Of a stretch of DNA of 64,000 nucleotides, positions 18,361 through 26,646 are shown piece after piece. The stretch is taken from the NCBI GenBank assembly GCA_000421005.1, contig ATWA01000003.1, positions 58,493 to 122,492 of the forward strand, given 5' to 3'. Origin of the DNA: Clostridiales bacterium NK3B98 (GTDB taxonomy: Bacteria > Bacillota > Clostridia > Oscillospirales > Oscillospiraceae). The notes below the pieces were generated by a model. The model did no database searches, was not told the DNA's origin, and saw only the letters and a list, made by a program, of their open reading frames with translations. The number at the start of each line of letters is the position of its first letter. Positions within the stretch are counted from its first letter, which is position 1. A program made the translations under genes and the position numbers.

Positions 18361-18426
18361 GCTCCGCCGGCGCTTCCTCACAGCGTCCGGGGCTCGTTTT
18401 GCCGCATTGTGTTTTCACACGGGGTT

Positions 18427-18455
18427 ATGTTAGCACGATGACGGGTCAGTGTCAA
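18427..18455 (-). promoter_or_regulatory. Promoter of the ribozyme-nagB operon
   Basis: Minus-strand TTGACA (18455-18450), 17-base spacer, TAACAT (18432-18427). The predicted start near 18420 lies about 60 bases upstream of the ribozyme cleavage site. Confidence 0.8.
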
Positions 18456-18602
18456 TTCTCACATTCCCACAAAAAGCCGCTTTCAACAGGGCATACGATT
18501 TCCATGATTTCCAGATGAATCCCCTGCAAAGCCCGCAAAATCATATTGACAGACGTGTTATAATACCGCTGAAAGACAGACAATTCGTGAAGAAAGGTTT
18601 TT

Positions 18603-20510
18603 ATGGAACAAAATCAATATACCGGCTTCAACCGTTTTCTGAAAAGCGACGCAGTACAGGCGGTAATCAGGCAGATCGACGACGGAACCTTCCGGGAGTT
18701 TTTGGGCGACTGGAAGTGGATTTTCAGTTTTTCCCGAAAATACCGCTGGATTATTGTATTCTACACCGTGGTGGGTATTTTCGGCTCCACCTTCTCTCTT
18801 GGCTCCGCTTATTTAAGCCGCACGCTTATCAACATTGTGGTGGGGCAGCAGCGGGACCGGCTTTGGGTGCTTCTGGTCGCCATGCTGGGTTCAACTGCAC
18901 TGTCATTGCTGCTCTCCAGCGTCAACAGCCGGATCTTTACCCGCATCTCCATCTATGTGAACAACGATATTCAGGCTGAAATATTTGACCGGATCATCGA
19001 TGCCAGATGGAGAGAGTTGAGCGAATACCCCAGCGGTGACCTGCTCAACCGCTTTAACAGTGATGTTGGCACCATTTCCGCCAATGCCATCAACTGGATT
19101 CCCAATCTGATTATCAACATCTATACCTTCATCATCACGTTTATCGTGCTGTTTCGCATGGATGTGACCATGGCTTGGATTGCCATGCTCTCCGCCCCCT
19201 TTTTGCTGGGCTTCAGCCGCTACATTATGCGAAAGCTAAAAGAATACCGTAAGCGGGTGCTGGAGCTGAACTCCGGCATGATGAGCTTTGAGGTGGAGAC
19301 CTTTTTCAACTTCGACACCATCAAATCCTTTGGGGTGTTCGGCTACTACTCCAAACAGCTTCGCCAGTGGCAGCAGAAATATAAGGAGTATACTCTGGAT
19401 TACAACAGGTTTGAGATCAAGGCTGGGATCCTGATGACCATAATCTCTACCATCGTCTCCATGTCCTCCTTCGGGTACTGCCTGTATCGGCTCTGGACCG
19501 GTCAGATTTTGTATGGCGACATGACCTTTTTTCTCCAGCAGCGTGCCAGCCTGTCTGGTCAGTTTAACGGCCTGGTAGCCACTTTCCCAGGTATGCTGAA
19601 CTCCGCCATCTCCGCCCACAGAATCCGGGAGCTGATGGATCTGCCCCGGGAAACCCATGATCCAGAGGCTTTGGCGCGGATTCAGTCAGTGGCACAAAAG
19701 GGCGTGGAAGTCAGCCTGAATGATGCAACTTTCGCCTACAAAGAGGGCAATAACATCTATGAAAATGCCAATTTCTCCGCCAAGCCCGGGGAAATCATTG
19801 CGATTCTTGCCACTTCCGGCGGCGGCAAAACCACCCTGATGCGTCTGCTGCTGGGGATGCTGGAGCCTCAATCCGGCTCTGTCACCCTGACAACCGCGGA
19901 CGGACAGACGGTGCCGGTCAATGCGGATCTGCGCCAGCTTTTCGCCTATGTCCCTCAGGGCAACACCATGCTCTCCGGCACCATTGCGGAGAATATGCGT
20001 ATGGTGCGGGAGGATGTCACCGATGACGAGATCATTGACGCTTTGAAGACTGCCTGCGCCTGGGAGTTTGTGGAAAAGATCCCAGAAGGGATCAACGGCG
20101 TTCTGGGCGAGCATGGCAGGGGCATTTCCGAAGGACAGGCACAGCGTATTTCTATTGCCCGTGCCTTGATTCGCAACGCCCCCATCCTGCTGCTGGACGA
20201 AGCCACCAGCGCTTTGGATATGGACACGGAGGAAAGGGTGCTGGAGAACATCATCCAGCGCCATCCCAACAAGGCAGTAATCGTCTCCACCCATCGTCCC
20301 AGCGTATTAAAGCTTTGCCAGAGAATCTATCGGATTACCCAGGGAAGCATTGGGGAGATCACCCCCGAACAAACAGGAGAACAGGATTGGCAGGCGCCCG
20401 CTTCTCCAAAGCAGCGTCCGATACAGCCGCCTGTCACATTCCCGGAAACCGTGGAACAGGACATTGACCTTTTCCCCAAAAAGAAAGGAAATTGGTGGGA
20501 TATGCTATGA
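18603..20510 (+). CDS. ABC transporter, fused permease and ATP-binding subunit (peptide/lipid exporter type)
   Basis: A 635-residue half-transporter that should work as a homodimer. The membrane domain covers about 55-330 with six segments; the ATPase domain about 360-575 has Walker A (ATSGGGKTTL), signature ISEGQAQRIS, Walker B ILLLDEATSALD and the switch His in STHRPS. A C-terminal tail rich in Pro and Glu follows. The first Walker A Gly is replaced by Thr-Ser-Gly spacing typical of some exporters. An AAAGG site precedes the ATG. The stop overlaps the next gene (ATGA). It fits the exporter of the peptide-modification-like locus that follows. Confidence 0.9.
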   Translation: MEQNQYTGFNRFLKSDAVQAVIRQIDDGTFREFLGDWKWIFSFSRKYRWIIVFYTVVGIFGSTFSLGSAYLSRTLINIVVGQQRDRLWVLLVAMLGSTALSLLLSSVNSRIFTRISIYVNNDIQAEIFDRIIDARWRELSEYPSGDLLNRFNSDVGTISANAINWIPNLIINIYTFIITFIVLFRMDVTMAWIAMLSAPFLLGFSRYIMRKLKEYRKRVLELNSGMMSFEVETFFNFDTIKSFGVFGYYSKQLRQWQQKYKEYTLDYNRFEIKAGILMTIISTIVSMSSFGYCLYRLWTGQILYGDMTFFLQQRASLSGQFNGLVATFPGMLNSAISAHRIRELMDLPRETHDPEALARIQSVAQKGVEVSLNDATFAYKEGNNIYENANFSAKPGEIIAILATSGGGKTTLMRLLLGMLEPQSGSVTLTTADGQTVPVNADLRQLFAYVPQGNTMLSGTIAENMRMVREDVTDDEIIDALKTACAWEFVEKIPEGINGVLGEHGRGISEGQAQRISIARALIRNAPILLLDEATSALDMDTEERVLENIIQRHPNKAVIVSTHRPSVLKLCQRIYRITQGSIGEITPEQTGEQDWQAPASPKQRPIQPPVTFPETVEQDIDLFPKKKGNWWDML

Positions 20511-21538
20511 ATCAGCCAGTAGAACAATCAATACAATATCGCAGAAATACCGACATGCTGCGTTTTCTTCTGATGCCCTTTTTCTGTTTTTTCCTGTTTG
20601 GTTTTCCGGACGGAATTGGGCTTACCTCTGCCCTGTCCCGGTTTGTTCCCCCGGCATTTTACATCCTCTTCGGTTTTTTTGCGCTGTCAGGGAGTCAAAA
20701 GCTTTGCGAAAAACGTCTGCTCCATGGAATCAAACACTCTGCTCTCTTTTTTGCTCAGTTGTTTGTGGTATATTTTGCCGCAAATCTGGTTTACCTCACT
20801 TATTTGGGTGAAGATTGGTTGCCACAGGCGCTCAGCAAGCGGGTCTTGTTCAACTTTGTAGTGCTTAACATATGGCCCTTCCCCATTGGAGGCAGCATCT
20901 GGTTTGTACAAGCCCTGCTTTATTCATACATCCTGCTTTATCTTCTGAACAAAGCGGGACTGCTGAAGCATTATAAGCTCCTGCTGGTACTCAGCATCTT
21001 GTTCATGGTGCTGACAGGAGAACTGGCCGCTGTGGTCCGCTTTCATTTTCTGGGCTATGAATTCCTCCCCGGTGGGTTTTTGACCCGGGCGCTGCCTTAT
21101 ATGCTGCTGGGAATGCTGTTTCGGGAGAATACCATCTGGTTTGACCGCCCCCACCCTTTCATCTGCTGGGGACTGTTTCTCTTTGGCGGGCTGCTGGCAG
21201 TGGGTGAGACCATCCTGCTGCTGCGATTTGGATTTCTGGTATATGAGGCGCACATGATCGGCTTTGGCGTAATGGCCGCAGCTCTTTGCGGGCTAGCACT
21301 TTCCGGGCCAAGCGGCGCTCCCAACTTTTTCAGCCGGCATGGTCAAAGCTACTCCATGCGCATTTATGCAATGGCGCCGCTGGTACATTTTGCCATTATG
21401 ATGATGGTAGGCAACCTGAAGCCGGAATATCTGGAGGCAGCGGATGCACTGAGCGGGGCTGCGGTGTATTTGATTTGCCTTGTTTTGAGTCGTATTATCT
21501 CCTTTTTGTCATCAAAAATAAGGAGAGAACAAAGGTAA
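20507..21538 (+). CDS. Membrane acyltransferase-family protein
   Basis: A 343-residue polytopic protein with about ten hydrophobic segments. The IWFVQALLYSYILLYLL segment and overall plan resemble acyltransferase-3 (O-acyltransferase) proteins that acylate sugars or peptides at the membrane. The usual early catalytic His is not obvious, so the activity is uncertain. Its ATG overlaps the ABC transporter stop, so the two are translationally coupled; in-frame codons upstream (20492) overlap the previous gene and lack a better ribosome site. Confidence 0.72.
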   Translation: MNQPVEQSIQYRRNTDMLRFLLMPFFCFFLFGFPDGIGLTSALSRFVPPAFYILFGFFALSGSQKLCEKRLLHGIKHSALFFAQLFVVYFAANLVYLTYLGEDWLPQALSKRVLFNFVVLNIWPFPIGGSIWFVQALLYSYILLYLLNKAGLLKHYKLLLVLSILFMVLTGELAAVVRFHFLGYEFLPGGFLTRALPYMLLGMLFRENTIWFDRPHPFICWGLFLFGGLLAVGETILLLRFGFLVYEAHMIGFGVMAAALCGLALSGPSGAPNFFSRHGQSYSMRIYAMAPLVHFAIMMMVGNLKPEYLEAADALSGAAVYLICLVLSRIISFLSSKIRREQR

Positions 21539-21579
21539 AAAGCAAGTTACAAAAATTTACAGTCACGCAAAAATAATAC

Positions 21580-21608
21580 TTGCATTTTACTGGAAGATGT
21601 GGTTTAAT
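21580..21608 (+). promoter_or_regulatory. Promoter of the DVIATS small-protein unit
   Basis: TTGCAT (21580-21585), 17-base spacer, TTTAAT (21603-21608), about 64 bases before the ATG at 21672. It separates the small protein and downstream genes from the exporter pair. Confidence 0.65.
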
Positions 21609-21671
21609 AGAAGACAGCTCACAAGCTTTTACTAAGTTGGATAGATTCTTTGGAAAGGAAGGATATGTTAT

Positions 21672-22052
21672 ATGGGAAAGATGAAAACTCCTGTGATGGA
21701 TGTTGTACGTTTTGGGAACGAGGACGTAATCGCTACCAGTGATTTTGTGCGTGTGTCTGGTATTGGTGACGGGACGAGGTGCAATGCTGTATTCACATTT
21801 GGTGGTCAGAATCATACTTCGTCAGGCAGCGCTCCATATCCAGCTTGGAGTATGCCGGACAAGAACAGCCTTTTCTCCGCATTGCGTTCGTACTACAATC
21901 TTACCGCAAAGTCTGCAAGTGGTGTTAGTTTTGATCGTTTGGATCTGGGTTCGCTTGTGAATCATGATTCAAGCACCTATGAGTCTAATTATTTGAAATA
22001 CAATGGCAAGTATGAGTATGCTGGTAATAACAAATTCAATTTAGTTCAGTAA
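21672..22052 (+). CDS. Small protein with DVIATS leader-like motif; candidate modified-peptide precursor
   Basis: A 126-residue protein of lower GC than its neighbours, with AAGGAAGG before the ATG. The N-terminus (KTPVMDVVRFGNEDVIATS) resembles a leader-like motif seen on many small Clostridia proteins, where a K-P-V/M stretch is followed by EDVIxTS. The rest is rich in Ser, Gly, Asn, Tyr and Phe with one Cys, and has no recognised domain, signal peptide or transmembrane helix. Its own promoter, and the PqqD-like, peptidase and kinase genes just downstream, suggest it could be their substrate. This is inference; it may simply be a hypothetical protein. Confidence 0.7.
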   Translation: MGKMKTPVMDVVRFGNEDVIATSDFVRVSGIGDGTRCNAVFTFGGQNHTSSGSAPYPAWSMPDKNSLFSALRSYYNLTAKSASGVSFDRLDLGSLVNHDSSTYESNYLKYNGKYEYAGNNKFNLVQ

Positions 22053-22058
22053 TTAAGT

Positions 22059-22124
22059 CAACAAAAGCAACACAGGTTGCTCGCGCTCATCGGTTCAGAT
22101 CCGGGCGGGCAGCCTTTGTTGTTG
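22059..22124 (+). other. Possible stem-loop between the small protein and the pqqD-like gene
   Basis: CAACAAAAGC (22059-22068) can pair with GCCTTTGTTG (22112-22121) with one imperfection, closing a 43-base loop. There is no T run, so it may set a processing point or expression step-down rather than terminate. Confidence 0.35.
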
Positions 22125-22154
22125 TAACGAGACTCAGGGCAGGAGCGTTTTTGC

Positions 22155-22424
22155 ATGAAATTGCGTTACGAATTTACGGTTATGGATATGGGGGACGAGA
22201 TTGCCGCTGTTCCTGTGGGGGACAACGCAGCAGAATTTCACGGAATGCTCAAGCTGAACGAGACCTCCGCCGCCATTCTGGAGCTGCTCAAAGAGGAAAC
22301 CACCCCGGAGCAGGTGCATCAGGCGCTGATTGCCAAATATCCGGACAGCACTCCCGATGAAATCGGGTATGCGCTGGCGGATTTTCTGAATCAATTGCTT
22401 CAGGAAGGTCTGCTGGATCCATGA
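22155..22424 (+). CDS. PqqD-family protein (RiPP recognition element-like)
   Basis: An 89-residue protein of the PqqD type, a winged-helix fold that binds leader peptides in many RiPP pathways. Visible family features are LNETSAAILELL (residues 36-47) and the C-terminal helix pair YALADFLNQLLQEGLL. An AGGAG site is 9 bases before the ATG. Its TGA overlaps the next ATG, coupling it to the S26-like peptidase. In lasso-peptide clusters the equivalent (B1) presents the precursor to a peptidase. Confidence 0.88.
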   Translation: MKLRYEFTVMDMGDEIAAVPVGDNAAEFHGMLKLNETSAAILELLKEETTPEQVHQALIAKYPDSTPDEIGYALADFLNQLLQEGLLDP

Positions 22425-22909
22425 TGGGCGGCTTTACCACCTTCGAAGAGGAGCTGCGCCGTTCCGGGCGGCTGGTCTACACCAACGTGGGGTGGAGTAT
22501 GTCGCCGCTGCTTCGTGAGGGCAGGGACGTGATGGTGATTGAGCCGTGTGACCCCCGGTCTTTGAAGCCCTATGAGGCGGTTCTTTTTCGCCGTCCCGGC
22601 GTTCAGGGCAGAGGGGCATATGTACTTCACCGCATTTTAAAACGCCTGAAGGACGGAAGCTATTGGATTGTGGGAGACAACTGCACCTGTGGGGAATTTG
22701 TGATGCCGGAGCAAATCTTAGGCCGTCTCACCGCCGTACAGCGCAACGGGAAGCTGGTACAGTTCGAGGATTGGAAGTACCGTGCGTATGTGTACCTCTG
22801 GTGTGCCCCCTATCCCGTTCGGTTCTTTATATTGCACATCAGTCGTTTTGTCCGGCGCAGCTTTGGTCGGTTGAAACGAGAGCTGCTCCGTCTCATCAGA
22901 AAACACTAG
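22421..22909 (+). CDS. S24/S26-family (signal peptidase-like) serine peptidase
   Basis: A 162-residue protein with the conserved GWSMSPLLREGD-like Ser box (Ser at about 27), a YVLHRIL box (about 66-72) and an IVGDNC box (about 82-87). The His in place of the bacterial Lys points to a SipW/ER-type Ser-His mechanism. Unlike true signal peptidases it has no N-terminal transmembrane segment; a hydrophobic and basic C-terminus (residues 130-160) may bind membranes. ATGA overlap with the pqqD-like gene suggests joint action, for example leader removal. Confidence 0.83.
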   Translation: MMGGFTTFEEELRRSGRLVYTNVGWSMSPLLREGRDVMVIEPCDPRSLKPYEAVLFRRPGVQGRGAYVLHRILKRLKDGSYWIVGDNCTCGEFVMPEQILGRLTAVQRNGKLVQFEDWKYRAYVYLWCAPYPVRFFILHISRFVRRSFGRLKRELLRLIRKH

Positions 22910-22921
22910 AAAGCGTATTCT

Positions 22922-23662
22922 ATGGATTTTACAATTTTTCTTGCCGGTGTTTCCATCGGCATTCACAGCATATACGACGAAGTTTACACGTTGTGCAAAA
23001 AATACCTCCGTGATGATGCCACGGAGGATTTTTCCGTTTTTATTACGCAGCAGGACATCCGCTATGAGGCCGAGAAATCCATCCGAGAGGCATTGTATGA
23101 GGGCAATCCTGTTACACTGTACTCCGATTCCTATTTGGAAACGCTGGCAGTATATCGAAAGATTGCTGTGGGGTTGTTGCAGTACCATACCTATCTGATG
23201 CACGGCTCTGTGGTCAGCGTGGATGGGCAAGCCTATTTGTTTACCGCTCCGTCCGGTGTGGGTAAAACCACCCACACCCGGCTTTGGCTGGAACACATTC
23301 CCGGTGCGGAGATCGTAAACGGGGATAAGCCTTTGCTTCAGGTGAGGGCAGACGGTGTTTACGCCTGCGGTACTCCCTGGGCAGGCAAGGAGGGCATGAA
23401 CCGCAATTGCACGGTTCCGCTGCGGGCCATCTGTATTCTCCAACGTGGGTTGAAGAATCAGATAGAAGAAGTCAGCTTCCAGCAAATCTATCCTGTGATT
23501 TTGCAGCAGACCTATCGTCCCGCTCAGCCAGAGGCCATGAAAAAGACGATGGAGCTTATTTCAGAGATGTCAGGCAGCGTCCGTTTTTACCGTATGAGCT
23601 GCAATATGGAGCCGGAAGCTGCATGGATTGCATATCAGGAAATGAGGGAACACTATGATTGA
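22922..23662 (+). CDS. HprK-like P-loop kinase
   Basis: A 246-residue protein with the P-loop APSGVGKTTHTR (about 108-119) and the NGDKPLL Asp motif (about 133), as in the HPr kinase/PEP carboxykinase-like fold. Proteins of this type accompany PqqD-like proteins in RiPP loci; in paeninodin-type lasso clusters one phosphorylates the precursor's C-terminal Ser. Here the substrate is unknown. It overlaps the nucleotidyltransferase gene by 8 bases. Confidence 0.83.
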   Translation: MDFTIFLAGVSIGIHSIYDEVYTLCKKYLRDDATEDFSVFITQQDIRYEAEKSIREALYEGNPVTLYSDSYLETLAVYRKIAVGLLQYHTYLMHGSVVSVDGQAYLFTAPSGVGKTTHTRLWLEHIPGAEIVNGDKPLLQVRADGVYACGTPWAGKEGMNRNCTVPLRAICILQRGLKNQIEEVSFQQIYPVILQQTYRPAQPEAMKKTMELISEMSGSVRFYRMSCNMEPEAAWIAYQEMREHYD

Positions 23663-24797
23663 CAGCAGCCAGAAAGTCCTTTTGGAATTGCTGAAGGCGT
23701 CCCTGTTCCAGATCACACCCCAGTTTCCGGAAGAGGTGGACTGGGACGCCGTCTATGAGGAAGCCAAAGCCCAGACGGTGATCGCACTTGCCGCCCCTGC
23801 GCTGCCCCCCTCGGAGCAGGCAAAATGGATGCCGGCAGTGCAGCAGAACACTGCCCATTATATGCGTCTCCTCTATGAACAGGGAAATCTGGTAAGGCTT
23901 TTTCGGGCCGCCGGCATTCCCATGGTCATCCTCAAGGGGACCGCTGCCGCCATGTACTACCCTGTCCCTTCCCGCCGTACCATGGGCGACATTGACTTTC
24001 TGGTGCCGCCGGAATGCTTTGAGGCATCGGAACGGCTGATGTCCGAAAACGGATACGAGATAGAAAATGAGATAAACCCTCGTCATATTGGTTATGGGAA
24101 GGGTGGCATACTGTTTGAGATGCATCGCTATTTCAGTGTTCGTGGTCTTGACATCGAGTCTCTCATTCTTCCCGGTCTGTCCTGTATTGAGACAGGTGAA
24201 GTAAATCGCTCCACGTTCCCTCTTTTGCCATCCAAGCTGAACGGTCTGATTCTGCTGGCCCACATCAGACAGCATCTGGTCGAAGCAATCGGCATCCGTC
24301 AAATCATTGACTGGATGATGTATGTCCATTGTATGCTGGACGACGAAACCTGGTACAGGGACTTTCAGCCATTGGCGCAGGCATCCGGGCTTGAAATTCT
24401 TGCTGTCACGGTGACAAGGATTTGCAAAGACTACTTCGGACTGCCAGATCCCATTACCTGGTGCGATGACGCTGACGAAGCGCTGTCTGCGCAGCTTGCT
24501 GACCTCATTTTTTCAAGCGGCAACTTTGGTATCAAAAAAGACACCCCCGACTCGGTGGAAAAGGTGGCAGTCAGTGTTCGCGAAATGGGAGTATTTCATT
24601 TCCTGCAATCTGCCGGGGAATCGAACTGGGCTGCTGCAAAAAGATACCCCTTTCTGCGCCCCTTCGCCTGGCTGTACCAGATCATCCGGTTTATACGCAG
24701 AGGATTACGGGCACGGGTTACCCCCAATCAATTCCGAGACGAGCATCAGAGCTTTAAGGACAGAGTAAATTTTTTTAAAAAGCTGGGCATAGACTGA
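23655..24797 (+). CDS. Nucleotidyltransferase-family protein (NTP_transf_5 type)
   Basis: A 380-residue protein of the uncharacterised NTP_transf_5 group. The pol-beta-like active-site motif is present: KGTAAAMYY followed by MGDIDFLV, whose Asp pair (about residue 112) would bind metal. Such genes (padeN/psmN type) sit beside HprK-like kinases in lasso-peptide clusters, where one was reported to add hexose to the phosphorylated peptide. The basic C-terminus (RFIRRGLRARV) is notable. It overlaps the kinase gene and ends the plus-strand unit. Confidence 0.83.
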   Translation: MIDSSQKVLLELLKASLFQITPQFPEEVDWDAVYEEAKAQTVIALAAPALPPSEQAKWMPAVQQNTAHYMRLLYEQGNLVRLFRAAGIPMVILKGTAAAMYYPVPSRRTMGDIDFLVPPECFEASERLMSENGYEIENEINPRHIGYGKGGILFEMHRYFSVRGLDIESLILPGLSCIETGEVNRSTFPLLPSKLNGLILLAHIRQHLVEAIGIRQIIDWMMYVHCMLDDETWYRDFQPLAQASGLEILAVTVTRICKDYFGLPDPITWCDDADEALSAQLADLIFSSGNFGIKKDTPDSVEKVAVSVREMGVFHFLQSAGESNWAAAKRYPFLRPFAWLYQIIRFIRRGLRARVTPNQFRDEHQSFKDRVNFFKKLGID

Positions 24798-24858
24798 TGC
24801 CGCATTTACAGGTGGATTTGCGCCTTACCTATCAAGCCGATGAAAGAAAGCTGCGCCG

Positions 24859-25461
24859 CTATGCCTCGTCTGGCTGCTGCCCGTCGTGTGCCTTCCACGC
24901 ACATTCGGTGAGCTTTAAATCGGTGAATACCGCCGTAAAGCTGGAATCCTCCGGGCTACAGGCATAGATACCAAATCGGATGGTGCCCGCTCCCTCCCAC
25001 ATATGGCAGATTCGCATTTGAGAAAAGTTTACTCCATCTGTGGAGCATTCAATACAGTAATCATCCTCCCGTCGGCTGAAGCGATACCACATCTCCTTCA
25101 CGCTGGCGGGAATTGCTGTGGTTGCCCAATCGGAGTAGCCGTGGTTGGTGGCCACTGACCCTAAATGCTGAAACTGTTCGTTTTCGTACTCCACCGAGCC
25201 CTTCAGCCAGTTTTCCCCATCCAGATACATGACAATGCCGCACTGGTCAAAGCGGTGATGGCTTCCGGAAAAATCGGTGCGGACGACGAAGGAAAAATAC
25301 CGCTCCTCTGTCTCCATTTGCAGCACCGGGGCATTGTCATTGCGGAAGTGGTAGTAGGTGCGCTGCCACAGGTCGGTATGGGGCTTTGTGGTGATTTCAA
25401 TTCGGTCAGGGGTGATGGAGCATCCCGCCGGTTCCCGGGTCCACTTGAGCTGTTCTGTCAT
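24859..25461 (-). CDS. DUF1349 beta-sandwich protein
   Basis: A 200-residue protein of the DUF1349 group, which has a concanavalin-like beta-sandwich fold. The long patterned central part (FSFVVRTDFSGSHHRFDQCGIVMYLDGENWLKGSVEYE) is typical. No signal peptide, so cytoplasmic. The biochemical role is unknown, perhaps binding sugars. The start overlaps the end of the flavodoxin-like gene by 4 bases (ATGA), giving a two-gene minus-strand unit that converges on the nucleotidyltransferase gene. Confidence 0.85.
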   Translation of the reverse strand: MTEQLKWTREPAGCSITPDRIEITTKPHTDLWQRTYYHFRNDNAPVLQMETEERYFSFVVRTDFSGSHHRFDQCGIVMYLDGENWLKGSVEYENEQFQHLGSVATNHGYSDWATTAIPASVKEMWYRFSRREDDYCIECSTDGVNFSQMRICHMWEGAGTIRFGIYACSPEDSSFTAVFTDLKLTECAWKAHDGQQPDEA

Positions 25462-26102
25462 TCCGATGCACCTCCGCTTAATCTTGCCCCCATTTGGAAT
25501 GCCTGCTCCAAATCCAGGGGGAATACCGTTTCCCGCATTCGCTTTTTATGCGCCTCGTCAAAGCCAGCCATGTTGAACCTGCTGTAATCCTTCACCTGAA
25601 GGGTATCGCAGCAGGGGTAGACCTCCACCGCTCCATTGAGGGCAGCAAAGCTCTGAGCCAATTCCTGCGCCTTTCCCCCATAGTAGCTGTCAAAGACAAC
25701 CTTGGGGGCGTTCATGGTCAGGATGATGCCTGCATTTACCTTTCCGGTAAAGTAGTTGGAGTAGTCGTCATAGGACAGAGCGCAAAAGTGCAGCCGCTCC
25801 ATCAGCCCCCGGAGCTGGCTGGTGATGTCCCCCAGATAGATGGGCGAGCCCACAATCAGGGCATCCGCCGCAAAAATGCGGTCCAACAGCGGTGACAGGT
25901 CATCCTTCCAGAAGCAGCGGCACCGCTCTCCCCCCTTGCGCTTGCAGGCAAGACAGCCCCGGCAGCCGGTGTAGTTCAGGTCAAACAGGTCAATATACTC
26001 GCACTCTGCCCCCACAGACTCCGCCCCCTTCTGGGCGGATTTCAGCATAAGGGCGGTATTCCAGTTTTTTCTGGGGCTGCCGTTTAACAGGATCGTTTTC
26101 AT
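25458..26102 (-). CDS. Flavodoxin-family NAD(P)H-dependent FMN reductase
   Basis: A 214-residue flavodoxin-fold oxidoreductase. The FMN phosphate loop LNGSPRKNWNTA is at residues 5-16, and GSPIYLGDITSQLRGLMER (about 83-101) is the second FMN-binding segment. Cysteines at CRGCLACKRKGGERC (about 47-61) could bind an Fe-S cluster, as in iron-sulfur flavoproteins. The start is the ATG at 26102 next to GAGGAG; a further upstream start is unsupported. Confidence 0.88.
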   Translation of the reverse strand: MKTILLNGSPRKNWNTALMLKSAQKGAESVGAECEYIDLFDLNYTGCRGCLACKRKGGERCRCFWKDDLSPLLDRIFAADALIVGSPIYLGDITSQLRGLMERLHFCALSYDDYSNYFTGKVNAGIILTMNAPKVVFDSYYGGKAQELAQSFAALNGAVEVYPCCDTLQVKDYSRFNMAGFDEAHKKRMRETVFPLDLEQAFQMGARLSGGASE

Positions 26103-26170
26103 ATTCTCCTCATCCTTCCTCTTTCGATTCACGTTGATGAAAAGCTGTCAGCTGGTTGTATAGCCCGTCT

Positions 26171-26623
26171 TCAGAGCGCAACCCTTGGGGCATGCTGCGG
26201 GGAAATGCGACGCAGATCGGCGCTGTTCTCCCGGAGAATATCGTCCAAAACAGGATAAACCTCTTCCTCCTGCCGGTAAGGGTGAATGATGTAGTACCCT
26301 GCGCCAGTGAGCATGGCAGAAAGCCCCGTGCGGGAGGCGTCATAAAAGATATGAACCCTTTTGCCCAGTGTCTGTGCATAGGCAAGTTCATACCCAACGC
26401 CCAGGGAAGGATTCGTGCATTCCGCAATCACCATATCGCACTCTTTCAGCCATGCAGTATCCTGACGGTAAATCTCCTCGTCTGTGGTCACTTTCTGAAG
26501 GGTCATGTCTCCAATATGCTCAGAAAGGACGGTGTGGTTTCGCTTCAAGTGCTGAATCATGCGTCGGTACAAATCCCGATCACGGCGACCGCCTCGAATG
26601 GATCCGGCGAAGTAGATCTTCAT
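26171..26623 (-). CDS. Nucleoside 2-deoxyribosyltransferase-family protein
   Basis: A 150-residue protein with the family pattern: MKIYFAGSIRGG at the N-terminus, DMVIAECTNPSLGVGYELAYA (about 84-104) carrying the catalytic Glu (GYELA), and a Rossmann-like alternation. Such enzymes transfer or hydrolyse deoxyribose of nucleosides in salvage and resemble DNPH1/RCL hydrolases. GGGGGAGG lies before the ATG at 26623; open codons upstream have no ribosome site. Confidence 0.85.
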   Translation of the reverse strand: MKIYFAGSIRGGRRDRDLYRRMIQHLKRNHTVLSEHIGDMTLQKVTTDEEIYRQDTAWLKECDMVIAECTNPSLGVGYELAYAQTLGKRVHIFYDASRTGLSAMLTGAGYYIIHPYRQEEEVYPVLDDILRENSADLRRISPQHAPRVAL

Positions 26624-26646
26624 TGGTTTCCTCCCCCATCGAAGGT

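Noticed and set aside
18170..18418. 82-codon minus-strand frame upstream of the hexapeptide transferase
   Set aside because: Its sequence is the glmS ribozyme leader, which explains the conservation without a protein.
18603..24797. Calling the modification locus a lasso-peptide cluster
   Set aside because: No asparagine-synthetase-like cyclase or transglutaminase-like leader peptidase is present, so only the accessory genes match.
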